64,000 bases of DNA from assembly GCF_003589595.1 (NCBI RefSeq), contig NW_020653337.1, positions 1,723,525-1,787,524 on the forward strand. The letters are read 5' to 3'. The notes below the pieces were generated by a model. It worked only from the letters and a program-made list of their open reading frames with translations, had not been told where the DNA came from and made no database searches. This DNA comes from Hyposmocoma kahamanoa (lineage: Eukaryota; Arthropoda; Insecta; Lepidoptera; Cosmopterigidae). This document shows, one piece after another, positions 1 through 11,000 of this stretch (position 1 is the stretch's first letter; each line of letters begins with the position of its first letter). The position numbers and the translations under genes are program-made.

Positions 1-42
1 TTTTTGTATTAGACCCGTCGTCCATTTATTTGTAAGTCAATG
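1..42. mobile_element. right end of a P-like MITE
   Basis: The string ends TTGTAAGTCAATG, the same terminus as the complete copies at 50583-50846 and 57146-57435. The rest of this copy is outside the window. Confidence 0.7.
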
Positions 43-514
43 GGTTTCGCGCACTTTCCGATAACCGATTAACGTATTTGTTTCTTTTTGTTGTTAAAAA
101 TTTATTTTAATCAATTGAATGATAAAAAAAATGTATCCCTATTATGTTTCCTAATGTTAATTATTGTGTTCTAAATTTTTACGTTGGTTTTGATAAATTT
201 AGATATACGAGATTAATAATTACTTAGTTATTATCATTGTAGTGCCCTGACAAGTTTCATGTGCTGGAATGCTATTATGTAACACCTCTGTTAATCCACA
301 TGACACAATGAATAAATGAATTATGAATTAGTTTCAGTATGCACATTTAAGCAAAATTTAAAGTCCCTTCCCTTTTAAAAAAAATCTAACTAGTTATTTT
401 CAATCTACGTTTCAGTTGTAATGTTTATCAATTTGAGAATTCTATGAGTAGATGTACTGTCTTGTGTCAACCGTGTTAAGACTGCCATACAGTGTTACTT
501 GTTGGGATGTGCAG

Positions 515-1880
515 ATGCAGGTGGCTCAAATCCAGTCGCTGATGTCGGGCGGGGACGTGAATGGCGCGTTCCAGCTGGCGCTGTCGGCAGCGGACCTGTC
601 GCTGGTGGTCGCTGCGTGCAGAGGGGCTGACCCCGCGCGCGTCTTCAATCCACTCTGCCAGCTCAAGCAGCACGTGCTGTTGTCGCTGGTACAGCAGCTA
701 GCCGCCGACCTGCGCAACGACACCGACACTCTGCTCAAACACAGGTATACCGCCGCTTTTCAAAAATAGTGACCCAAAACAAAATACTGTCTGCCACGGT
801 TTGCTAGGAGACCATTGTCTTACAAATAAATCGACGTCGGGTTCGCGCTAAAAAATGTCCGAACTTACAGGGCGTTAAAATCGTATACAGAGCGTCAATT
901 CGTTTGTTCGACTGACAGCGCGCTTGTCAATGATGCCGTATTGTGTAGTAAAACCTTGTAAACATTACTCAACTAAAGTGAAAAAACAGGGTGGTATATC
1001 ATATTTTCAGTAAGTACTACATTGGGAATGGAACCTGGCACCTCTGCGTGGCAGACTAGCATGGCAACCGTTCAGCCACAGAAGCAATTAAATTTAAAAT
1101 TAATGACAGCTGGTATTCAGAATGTGTTATATTTACTTGTAAATAAGACACTAAACTTTATATTGGTTAAAATAATCGCGTGACTACATTAGGTCGGTAT
1201 ACAATTTGTCGTACTCGAGCACCAAATAGGCCATAGATTTTTTAAACTCTCTTTTTTTGATTTATTTATTTATAAAAATCTACCTGATGAGTTAAGTTTT
1301 TGAAATAGGCTACTATTTTAGAAAGCCAGTTATATGTTCATTAATTTATGGTTAACATAAATTAATTAAAAATAAACAATAATAATAATAACAACGCACA
1401 CACTCAACATAGCCCCGCACTAGGGAAACCCTGTGTCGCGGGTGCCATGAACACACACATAGATTACTACAAATTCACCCAAGCTCACGAGAGAAATAAA
1501 TGTAGGCCACACAAATATTTCTCCCGGCCCGGGAATCGAACTTCTGAGCTCTGCGTTTCAGTCCGGCATCGTAACCGTTCCGCCACAGAGGCAGTTAATT
1601 AAGCTGCCTTAAACTTGGTTTCATCTCTACACTACAGAGACACAAATATTCTTTCAAAACTTTCTGTAAACATAACTAATCGCTAACTTACAGGTACCTA
1701 GAAGAAGCGGTAATGAACTTGGACACAACGAATCCGGTGACCAGGGAGCACCTACCGGGTGTGGTTCGCGAGCTACAAAAGCAGATTATGGCGTTCCTCG
1801 CCAGCAACCCTCAGCACGCTCTGACGCGGCAGTTCAAGATGCTGCTGATGGCGACCGAGTCGCTGGTGAAGACCGTTTGA
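515..1880 (+). CDS. Ge-1: Ge-1/EDC4 decapping scaffold, last two exons (5' part outside window)
   Basis: Exons 515-744 and 1694-1880 (stop TGA 1878-1880) encode the last 138 residues of an Enhancer of mRNA-decapping protein 4 homolog. The first exon follows an AG acceptor at 513-514 and ends in phase 2 before GT. The second follows AG at 1692-1693 and restores an Arg codon, giving the junction KHR-YLEEAVMNLD. Family hallmarks seen are GDVNGAFQLALSAADLSLVV, a DPARVF motif and LLSLVQQLAADL, as in the alpha-helical C-terminal domain of EDC4. In characterised animals this domain takes part in P-body targeting and decapping-complex assembly with Dcp1/Dcp2. The WD40 and coiled-coil parts must lie left of the window. 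The ATG at 515 sits directly at the acceptor and is probably internal. A second copy of the same domain follows downstream at 16026-16796. Confidence 0.9.
813..1012 (+). mobile_element. 5' end of a P-like transposon with a THAP-domain start
   Basis: It begins with the CATTG...TTACAA terminus of the MITE family found at 50583 and 57146 and shares their leader (GTCCGAACTTACAGGGCG). It then runs into an ORF at 930 that opens MMPYCVVKPCKHYSTK and ends in SYFQ before TAA. The CxxxxC spacing and position fit the start of a THAP zinc-binding domain, which P-element transposases carry at their N-terminus. A GTAAGT donor at the stop suggests a first exon. The element is then cut by a SINE head (1024-1095). 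It lies in the last Ge-1 intron. Confidence 0.65.
1374..1595 (-). mobile_element. tRNA-derived SINE, family A
   Basis: This is a minus-strand copy of a repeat present about nine times here. Its head carries an RNA polymerase III A box (TGGCCGAACGG-like) and B box (GGTTCGATTCC) and its tail is (AAT)n. The copy sits in the last Ge-1 intron, and its box B is slightly mutated. Confidence 0.8.
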
Positions 1881-3415
1881 CCCGGGGCTGCCACCTTACT
1901 GCCCGCCCCTCATTTGTGCCCCTGCGAGCACCACCTTCGTGCTTTTTAGCGTCTAGTCACAGTAGACACTTCTGTGATTCTCGCGTACCGGACAGTGCGA
2001 TACGACACTCAGTGATTCCTCGTTTAGTGATTACGTTGTTAGTGATAAGTGATATTGCGGTTGACGTGTTATGTGCAAAAACTTTTTTGTTATAGCAAGC
2101 AATAGGTAATGTTCTAAGAAACAAGTATCCAAAAGTGCCGAAATGATTATGCGGTCTGATACGTAACTTACAGTCGGTAGTACAGACAATACCTATGTCT
2201 GGAGAATTGACAAATGAATCATACCGTCTGTACGTGTTTTGGAAATAGAGGCGAAAAAAGTGTGATAAGTAGTGCACAGGTGCAATAATCAACTCTATGC
2301 TTATAAAGATACGAGTCACTGCCTGTATTTATAAGTCAGTAAATAACAAACAAACATGTGCCTCACTTCTGTCTTAAGGTATACTCAAATGTTTAAGGAT
2401 TACGCTGCACATGCTTTTTATTAAAATTACATTTATGAACACTCACAAAATGCTCACAATAAAATGTCTACATCCACCATTACAATTTTTCTAACTGTAG
2501 TTTTTCGTTGTGACTTAATGCATTAAATTAAATATTGTAAATAACACATGTGGAATAGTAATATTACCTCTGTTCATTTGCACGTTGACAAACTGGGTAG
2601 AAACACGATAAAAGAACTTTTATGAAACGGTAAGTTGTATCTTAGCAAAGATGCTAACACCAATTTCCGGTGCTGTAGGTTGATATTATTAAATGTAACA
2701 GTTATACATATAAGATAACTTTTAAATGTATAAAGTGTCGACATATGTTTACAGTAACGTGAGAAGTCAAATTGGGAGTTAGATAACATCTTTGGTCATA
2801 AGTATTGGTTAGTTTCGTAGTGTCTCATGTAAATTCTAACTGACATGACGTTTCAAAAAAGGTTATGAAAAAGACATTCCTTATCAATTGATGTAACTCC
2901 TAGTTCTGAAGCGCCGCTGCCACTGCGACGCCGCAGTTGTGGTCGCCCTTGACACCAATGCTCTACTAATGTACGATTTTAGTTGGTCCCGTAGCATGGG
3001 CTGCAGTCGCACCGCTGGTGCTGTAGTACGACGCCGCAGTTTCTGCGGCGGCAAAAGACGCCATGTGTAATCACCCTTTATGTTTGTCGAAAACGTCGAT
3101 TAAAGATATTGGTAGATCGCTCAAAAGGTGGCACCGTCGTAAGAAGACCACTGATATGCCTTCATTCCTTGGTGACCACGCGAATCACTTGCAATGCGCA
3201 TTTAAAAATCGCAAAATCTACATTAAAAATATTTAAAAAAGATGAAGAATCGTACTTATAGCAATTATATCATCTTAAACTTCGTTTTAGTTTAAGGGAT
3301 TTTAAACGTATTTTTTCAAGTTATCTAATCTTTTATCTATCCGTTTTACTCTCGCGGGCGACGGTAATTATTGAAACGATACGGCACTTCAGCTGCGTCG
3401 TGAGCGCAACATTAA
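1881..3415. other. Ge-1 3' UTR and intergenic sequence
   Basis: No coding potential was found on either strand. The left part is probably the Ge-1 3' UTR. At 2900-3070 there is a GC-richer patch with repeated GACGCCGCAGT-type motifs that looks like a degraded transposon. I recognise nothing else. Confidence 0.5.
2458..2463 (+). terminator. candidate polyadenylation signal of Ge-1
   Basis: AATAAA lies 578 bp after the Ge-1 stop codon in AT-rich sequence. It is the first clean hexamer on this strand that gives a 3' UTR of ordinary length. Position is the only evidence. Confidence 0.35.
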
Positions 3416-4070
3416 GTGTGAGGCCAGACGAGCGTAATTTGTGAGTTGTGAGTTGCGTTTTATGGATTTCGCACTTTGCGCTGCATTCGGTTTCATATAA
3501 AAGTACGGTTTGTTTCACACGACGATGCAAAATGAGTTATATATAGGGAAGGGGTCTCTTTGGTATAGGCTGCGCATGAGTATAGATGTTTCTTGCGAAA
3601 ATGTTTGCTACGGAAATTAAAAAATAAGTAATTAAATAACTTAATTGATTGATATTATTAGTCTTTCCTCTGGCCTGATTGATTGTCTCATATTTGTATC
3701 TGACTTAGCAATAAAAGGTTTTACTAGGCTTAATAATTCTTGAAAAACATTTATTGGCATGTGGTAGTACTTAACAAATTGATCTGGATGTTCACATAAA
3801 CTTGTGTATAATATTATGAAACTGTCACACTTTAATCGTTTCATATTGAGTGGATGTACCCAGCTTCTTTTTCTTTTTCGAACATCGTCTTCTAACGCTT
3901 CATAAATGCATACTATTTTTAATGGATCCATTACACTATTACGACACAAACACCCCGTATAAACGCTTAAAAGCAATTGAATAAAACACGTTCGTCTGGC
4001 GCTCCAACCGAATTTCGGTCGAGCGCAAAAAAAACGCAACTCACAAAATAACGCTCGTCTGTCCTCACAT
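3416..4070. mobile_element. PIF/Harbinger-type element, internally deleted
   Basis: Terminal inverted repeats (GTGTGAGGCCAGACGAGCG on the left and its near-complement on the right) are flanked by TAA on both sides (3413-3415 and 4071-4073), the 3-bp TWA duplication typical of Harbinger. Inside is a HARBI1-like reading-frame remnant on the minus strand. A relative lies at 27423-27929. Confidence 0.8.
3641..3931 (-). pseudogene. N-terminal fragment of a Harbinger (HARBI1-like) transposase
   Basis: About 96 codons open MDPLKIVCIYEAL and end near RPEERLIISI. The phrase TNMRQSIRPEERL is typical of the region before the catalytic domain in HARBI1-like proteins. The catalytic DDE part is missing, so it cannot encode an active enzyme. 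It lies wholly inside the element at 3416-4070. Confidence 0.7.
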
Positions 4071-5424
4071 TAAGCGTCAAAATGATGTAACTCACATTAT
4101 CCAGTAATTAATTTGTACTTTCTTTCATATTTGTACGATTCATTACACTGTACTCTTTTTTAGATATCTTGTTTCATTTGTGGATATCATTTTTATTACC
4201 CTTTCCATCATCCAAGACAAAAGGTAATATGGAGAAATTTGCACAGATTAATTATTATTATTACGACACTGTTAATAATATATTAAGATCTATATCAGAG
4301 CGAATTATATCACACGTTAGGAATACTTGCAAAATAAGCAAAGAGGTATACACTTATATAAGCAATTGTTGAAGCGAAGATAATGTGTGGGTTTGATTTA
4401 TGTGGAATCGTGCATCTACCAATATATTTGATCAAAGGTTGAAAGCTACATTTTCGGGCCATTCAAGACGAGTGAATGGGTATTTACTGGACAAACATTT
4501 CATGTCTCGAGCTGTAGATATTGGCATTGTCATGACATACTTACTGAAATATGCTGCTCTGAAAAAGTCAGCGGCGTTTCAAAAAATGTTCCATTTAGTT
4601 ACATAAATATGGACATCGCAAAATTGGTGTTCTGATCTGATTTTAGAATAACGCGTCTATTTGTAAATGTACGATTGATAGCTAAAACCTGACAGTAATA
4701 GTACTTGTGCTATCGGACATAGCTATTATCAGTTCATTAAAACATTATCACCTCTAAAACGTTATCAATTTAAGTAATTGAATTCGTTACCAATGTTATT
4801 AAATGAGTCATACATAACCTGTAAAAAAATTTTGCTTTTAGATGATAATTCCTATTAAACTTACTAAATTGTTTTGAGTTTTTTAAAATAAATTAAATTT
4901 TATTTGTTCTTTTTTTGTTATTGCAGAGGAATTCATTATTGCTCTTTCCTGTGATAATTGATAACTTGATAACTTTATTAAGAAAATCGACAAGTATTTT
5001 TTTTTCTTCTATTATTGTATTTCAAATGTTTCGTTGTCTTTATATGTATGTATAGTTGAGGGTTGCAAATGCCTTGACGACCTTGCAGGAACAATAGGAT
5101 AGTATAAACTTATAGTTTGCTACATTATAATCTGTTCTAGAGATTTCACAGTGACCATTAGACTTAAGGTGCTTGCTCCCCCGTCAACTGTTATCATTAT
5201 CATAAATGCTAATACTACTTTTTCAGACTAAATTAGTATATAAGATCTCTCTTTTGTTTTTAATTAATAAGGCATAAATGTAATAGTAATTTTGTTCTTT
5301 TTTTTAATCTCTGATTATGACCACGAAACTCGAGGCATGAATGATCAAAGCAATTTAAGAAATGTATAAAAATAAAAATTATTTGATTTATAACAAAGCT
5401 GTTTATTTTTTTAACAACTTCTAT

Positions 5425-5550
5425 TATCATCAACCCATTAATACGCCCCACTTCTGGGCACGGGTCTCCTCTCAGGCAAGGGTATAGGCCTTAGTCCGCC
5501 AGTTGTTTTCCGAGGGTTGTGATCCTTCTTCGACGTGCAGGGAGCCCACC
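5425..5550 (-). repeat. interspersed repeat, family D (SINE-like)
   Basis: It contains the strings CTTCGACGTGCAGG and GGGCACGGGTCTCCTCTCAG. The same family occurs at 26105-26345 (plus) and 63085-63210 (minus). It resembles a SINE widely seen in moths and butterflies. Confidence 0.6.
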
Positions 5551-6178
5551 ATAATCTTTCTAAAAACAATCTTATTTCAGTAAGCTTATTATAATATGAC
5601 TCATATTCATACCGTGACGAACCTGTCAACCAAGTACTGTATTATTTAAAAAGTGATTGAAAGAACGAATGATTTCCCAATATTGTCTATTCCTTACTAA
5701 AAATAGGAAAGAGATAACGCTATGGGAACTATATAACGCTATCTCTTTCTTTTTTGATGTTCCGAATCGTCTTATCATAGTATAAATGTGTAAGTACTTA
5801 ATGTTATTTACATTCAAAGAATTTTTACTGTTAAAAAAGAAAAGTATGTAATAATAAAATCTATTACAATTACATTGTTTTCAACCATTATTCCGCATTT
5901 TCATGAAGAAAAATAAATAAAACACGTGAATTCGGAACTATAGTCTAGTATCAACTGTTAGTTTCGCCAAGGTGCATATAGATGGCGCTGTCATAATTTT
6001 ACGAAATATATACATCGCGTATTTTTATTTAACGAGAAATTATTTCCTACATGCTATTAAATAAAAAATAAACAGAATATTGAAGAGATATATGTAAATA
6101 AATAAGTTCAACTTAACTATTAATCATTACAAAACTGATAATAATATTGTTTCCATTGCATCCGTGTAACTATTTTGA

Positions 6179-6474
6179 GGGTCGTATTCCAGAACTCTAC
6201 TCAAAACTCAAGTCAGGACTTGAGTATTGCAGTGAGCACTGAAAATCATACTCAAGTCCTTGCCATTAGGGTCGTATTTCCAGTGCTTGAAATCATACTC
6301 AAGTCTGCTCAAGTCCTGACTAGAGCATTGAGCAATGCTCAAGTCAGGATTGCACTGGAAACACAAGCACTGGAAATACGACCCTAATGGCAGGGACTTG
6401 AGTATGATTTCGAGTGCTTTAAACAATACTCAAATCCTGACTTAAGCATTGAGTAGAGTTCTAGAATACGACCC
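6179..6474. mobile_element. 296-bp foldback palindrome (MITE)
   Basis: Nearly the whole segment is one imperfect palindrome. It starts GGGTCGTATTCCAGAACTCT and ends with the near-complement, followed by TGA on both sides (6176-6178 and 6475-6477). An inner pair, ATTAGGGTCGTATTTCC and its complement, continues the same arms. No protein is encoded. Confidence 0.8.
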
Positions 6475-7018
6475 TGAGATTGCTAAATTTAACTTAAGAG
6501 CAATATTAGTCACGTCATAGTACGAATTGAGTGAATGAATAGTCAGAAAGCTGCCAGTAAGACATTATAGTGTTAACATTACAATAAGCTTACTTTAAGC
6601 GCGTTATGGTACGAAAAGTCAATGTAAGGTTAAAGTAATATTGTTTTAGGAGGTTGTGGTACATGTTTTTTCTTCACCGAACAGCTCATGGTAAATTTCA
6701 AATTAAATTTCGGACATGAATTCCGAGACACTCGGAAATGCGGTGCGCGCCCCAGCCCGGACTCGATTGCTTGAGAATGATTTGATATTTATTAGCTTAA
6801 AATATATTTTACAAAAGGTGGTGTAAATGGTGTAAAATATTGTAAGTTATCATATTTCACCAAAACTGGCATCCAAATTTTATTACATTACAAATCTCTT
6901 TCTTTTCTTACAAAATTTTATAAATCTGTTTTAAAATTAAATCTTTGTATTAATAATTATAACAAACTAGTAAAGTAATTTTACAAAAAAAAAGAAAATA
7001 ATGTGATAAATCTTTCAT

Positions 7019-7228
7019 AGATTTCTCATAGATGGCGCTACGACTAAAAATCCGTTGAAAAAACTAAATACAAAGACACGACGCAAGCACATAGAAAAAT
7101 TCGTGAGTTCCGTAGCTTAGTTGGTATAGCGTCTGGCACGGTAAGCTAGAAGACGTCGGTTCGAATCCGGCCGGATCGAAGGAATTGTTTCTGAGCGTTC
7201 GATCTTTGTATTAATAATTAATGTAAGT
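7019..7228 (+). mobile_element. tRNA-derived SINE, family B
   Basis: A tRNA-like head at about 7107-7180 has an A box TAGCTTAGTTGG and an intact B box GGTTCGAATCC. It ends with GATCTTTGTATTAATAATT, a tail shared by the other family B copies (15229, 52400 and, reversed, 14575 and 52815). It is not a functional tRNA because the acceptor arms do not pair. Confidence 0.7.
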
Positions 7229-8048
7229 AGAGTTATTAAAAACAAGTAAAAGTAAAAATATTATAATATAATAAATTCATATCATTGTACTGAAAATACC
7301 CATATAGTACTGAAAACACGCTAACAAAAGACGAAAAGATATTGTTTGTCCCAAAATTGTATCATCAAAGCACATGTGTTTATTTCCAGATTTTTTGTGT
7401 TTCTTGCGCCATTTTTGTACAATAAATTAAACACCAAATTGGCCATATATCAGTTTTGTTACATAAAGGTTAAGAAATTTCTCCATGAATTCCTTCAAAA
7501 TATGTCCTACGAAGGTACAGAGAATTTATTAATTATCCCAAAATAAATGTCTAATTTAATTTAATTTTGTTGTTAGGTTTTCGCGATTGTTAGACATAAG
7601 AAATGAAACTATTTTTACCGGATTTAAATCGAGTATATTTATTTTTTCAAACAAACTAAACTTTTCGGACCCTTTACAGCTATCGCGTTTGCGTTAAGAT
7701 TTGAATTTAAACCTCATGAATGATTAAGATGTAAATAAAAATCTTAATGCAAACACCTCAGTTAAGTTTGAATTATTACAAATTTACACTGAGGTCTCAG
7801 AATAAGTACACTAATCGTGTAACGAGTGTATGTAAAATATATTAATTTCTAGACGCGCGATTTGAAAACGCGGGTTAAATTTTTCATCTGAAGTAACGCT
7901 AAACTGTCTTTGTTCATTTGAGTAAGGGGCGGGGCAATTCTGACGTTACGTTTTTATCCCACAAAAAGAAGGTAGAACAATCACAAAAATAAAATAACAT
8001 CTCCCGCAACACGTCACCATTTATTACGCAATAAAGCATTTCCTAAAC

Positions 8049-11000
8049 ATGAATTACAAAAATCAAATAACTTTATTGAAGCGTTCGAAATCTCTGTGTT
8101 CATTAAACGAGTACGGTGGAGTAAAAGACGCGTGTTTCGTCGACTATCAACGGTATAGCCGGTCAGTAAGCGAGTCGTCAGAGAACCCCGGCCATGATTA
8201 CGAGTCAGAACCCGCGGAGAAACACAACGACGGGATTAGCGAAGAAATAGGGGTGTTGGAAAAGAAAATTGATAAATTAAGCGGTGAGTATGTTTTCCCT
8301 TTTGAAGTCCCTCTTGTCGTTGTATTATAAAGTTACGTATCTCTTGGAATTTCTTGTGATCCGTATCTGATCCACGTGGCTTATTTTGTTCCTTATCTCG
8401 CTTTTGGTGAAGCTGTCGAAGTAGTTCTTGTCTCGACACGTGAATAGGTGAGTATATTCTGAGTAACTTTGCTTATCATGAAAGAAAATACCGAAAGTAA
8501 TGTTTCCAATTTTTATATTTAATGTAAGTTGCAAGAAATCGTAAATGACGTCACGGGCGAACATTCAAACAACTGTTTACAATAACAATAATAAAGAAAT
8601 AATAATAATAAACTTTATTTTATCTCCACAATACAATACATGGAACACAGTCATATAGAATGATTTTTTTTTATTCGATCTTTGTTTTAATAATAATAAG
8701 AAAGTATAATAGTGATGTCTTAGAATAATAACGCATAGAAACCTAGTCCGCACACGCTAAGTGAGGCAAATTGAAGCGCTCCCAATGGGCCTACACGAGC
8801 GGGCGGGCCGTCAGTGCTCAAGGTCAACTTGCACCGCGAACAGCTCCAGAATTTTAGCTAAAAATGACGAAATATGCGGTAAATGAGTGTAAAAATACGA
8901 CAGACAAACATAAAATAGACACTAACATCACATTCCACAAGGAAGTAACGCGTTTCAACTTGTATTTTTATATAAATATTCACTAAAACCGAAAATTAAC
9001 CTACTACTAAAACTAGCCTACATGAATTTGATTTTAGCCTCACTTGTGACAGTTCGTTTGATATGAAACTATCATTCTATGCGTTATTATTCTAAGAGTG
9101 AAGTATTTTCATAAAAAATAGATGAATGTTCAATAAATGTTCAAACGACTGTGTCGTCGAATCTATACGTTAGTTACAAAAATGCAAGAAGACAATATTG
9201 AAGATCGAGTTCTTAGATTTTCGCGATTGTTACACATAGGAAATGAAACTATATGTTCGGATTTAACAAAAGCATATACTTTTTTTTTTCAACCAAACCA
9301 ACGTCGGGCGCCGCCCTTTATTGTTTAATAATAATAATACATACATTTATTTCAGAAGTGCACCCATACTTGATAGTAACAATACCTAATCTTATCAACT
9401 ACGTTAGTAACATCACATATATTAAAATAATAATAATATAACGTTTTATTTAAGAAAATCGACTTCAGAAATTCATGGTATTACATCTATTTGCCAAGTT
9501 TTATTGCAATGGAAAGAAAGAAAGAAACAACTGTTTATTACACAAGCACAGTCACGCATATAGACAAAACAACAGAGGAACAATAATAATAATAATTAAA
9601 AATTAATCTTTTAGGTCCTCGGAGAGGCGAGAATCTAAATAAATAATGATATAATAACACAAATTAATTAAAAATTAAATTAAAACAATTGATAATGCAG
9701 CACCTAATTCACTGGTGTAATCGGGACTTGCTCAGCTTTAGCCACAAACGGCTTTTTTTTGAAACCGTTTCGTGGCGCTGATTTTCAGCAAGCCCGGGGC
9801 GAGTGAGCCACTGACAACAATACAGAACTCAACAATAAATAAATAAACAGATAAGAAAACCGACATAATAGGTAGTGTACATACAACTACATACGCATGA
9901 GAAGTACTTATGATATGTAAATAACAGTAAATCAATAAAATAAACTTAAATTCTAATATATTTAAACAAATTGGATAATATATGAAATGTATCAGAATTG
10001 ATCGACCCCAGGCACACTAGAAAGATGCCTATTAGAGGCCTGTCATAGACGCCATTGAGCAAAAAAAATTAACCCAGATCAAGAAATTCCCTGCATATCT
10101 CTTTTAACGTCTTATGCAGCTTTTAAAAATATAAGAGACATTCATGAAAGTACCTACTTTGTGCCCAGACTAACCAACTACCAGCACAGCCCATAGAAAA
10201 AGAAAAGCTGCAGCAGCGGCGTCCGGGCGCCCAAAACAATCCACTAGCAGCGCGTCATCATCTTCCAGTCTTAAGCGTGCTAAATGAAGTGTCTAAACCA
10301 AGCACCTTCTTAAATGAAGACTAAGTATAGGAAATTTTGTGAAGTGTCATGTTCACTCGGTCAGAGGCTCGAGGCGAGGTGCGGTTGGATAACTGCGCTG
10401 CATATATTTTCTTATTTTCTTCCCTTATCTCTTACGTATACCCAAACTGAATACTCGCTCGACTGAAGCCTGCGACTCATGTAAATGCTGAGCTGTCATT
10501 TGTATTAGGTACCGCGCTCAGAAGGCCATTGGCGCTACCGCGTACACGCATCATCAGAGATGCAACTCGCTTTCGATCATATCATCAATTTTTTAAATAA
10601 ATTGTAGGACGCCTTATATTGTATCATGCTCTTGTGTTTGTTTCTTAAACATTTTTTTTTTTTTTTTTTTATTTATTTTTTATTTCTTCCAAAGAATATA
10701 ATATCTATCATGAAAACATAAATTGTAATGAATGTTTGCTATTCATTTTCTAATAGGGTTTAGCGGAAAACTTCTTATTTACGAAGACGTGGTCCAAAGG
10801 ATAGTTATTAAAGTAATAATTTCATAGATTTGTTCCTGGAGCAATGTCGACTATTAACGGAGCTAAAAGAAGACATTCACTATTCCAAGAGCATTATTGA
10901 GAAGTCGGAGAGCGAGCAGAACGATTTAATATCAGAGCTGCTCAAGAAAATTGTTGCTGAAGTTGGAAGGTATCAAATACTTGTTCAGTCTGTTACCATA

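Noticed and set aside
7107..7180. Possible functional tRNA genes at 7107, 15370, 40271 and 52411
   Set aside because: A and B boxes are present, but acceptor stems do not pair and each is followed by a shared repeat tail, so these are SINE heads.
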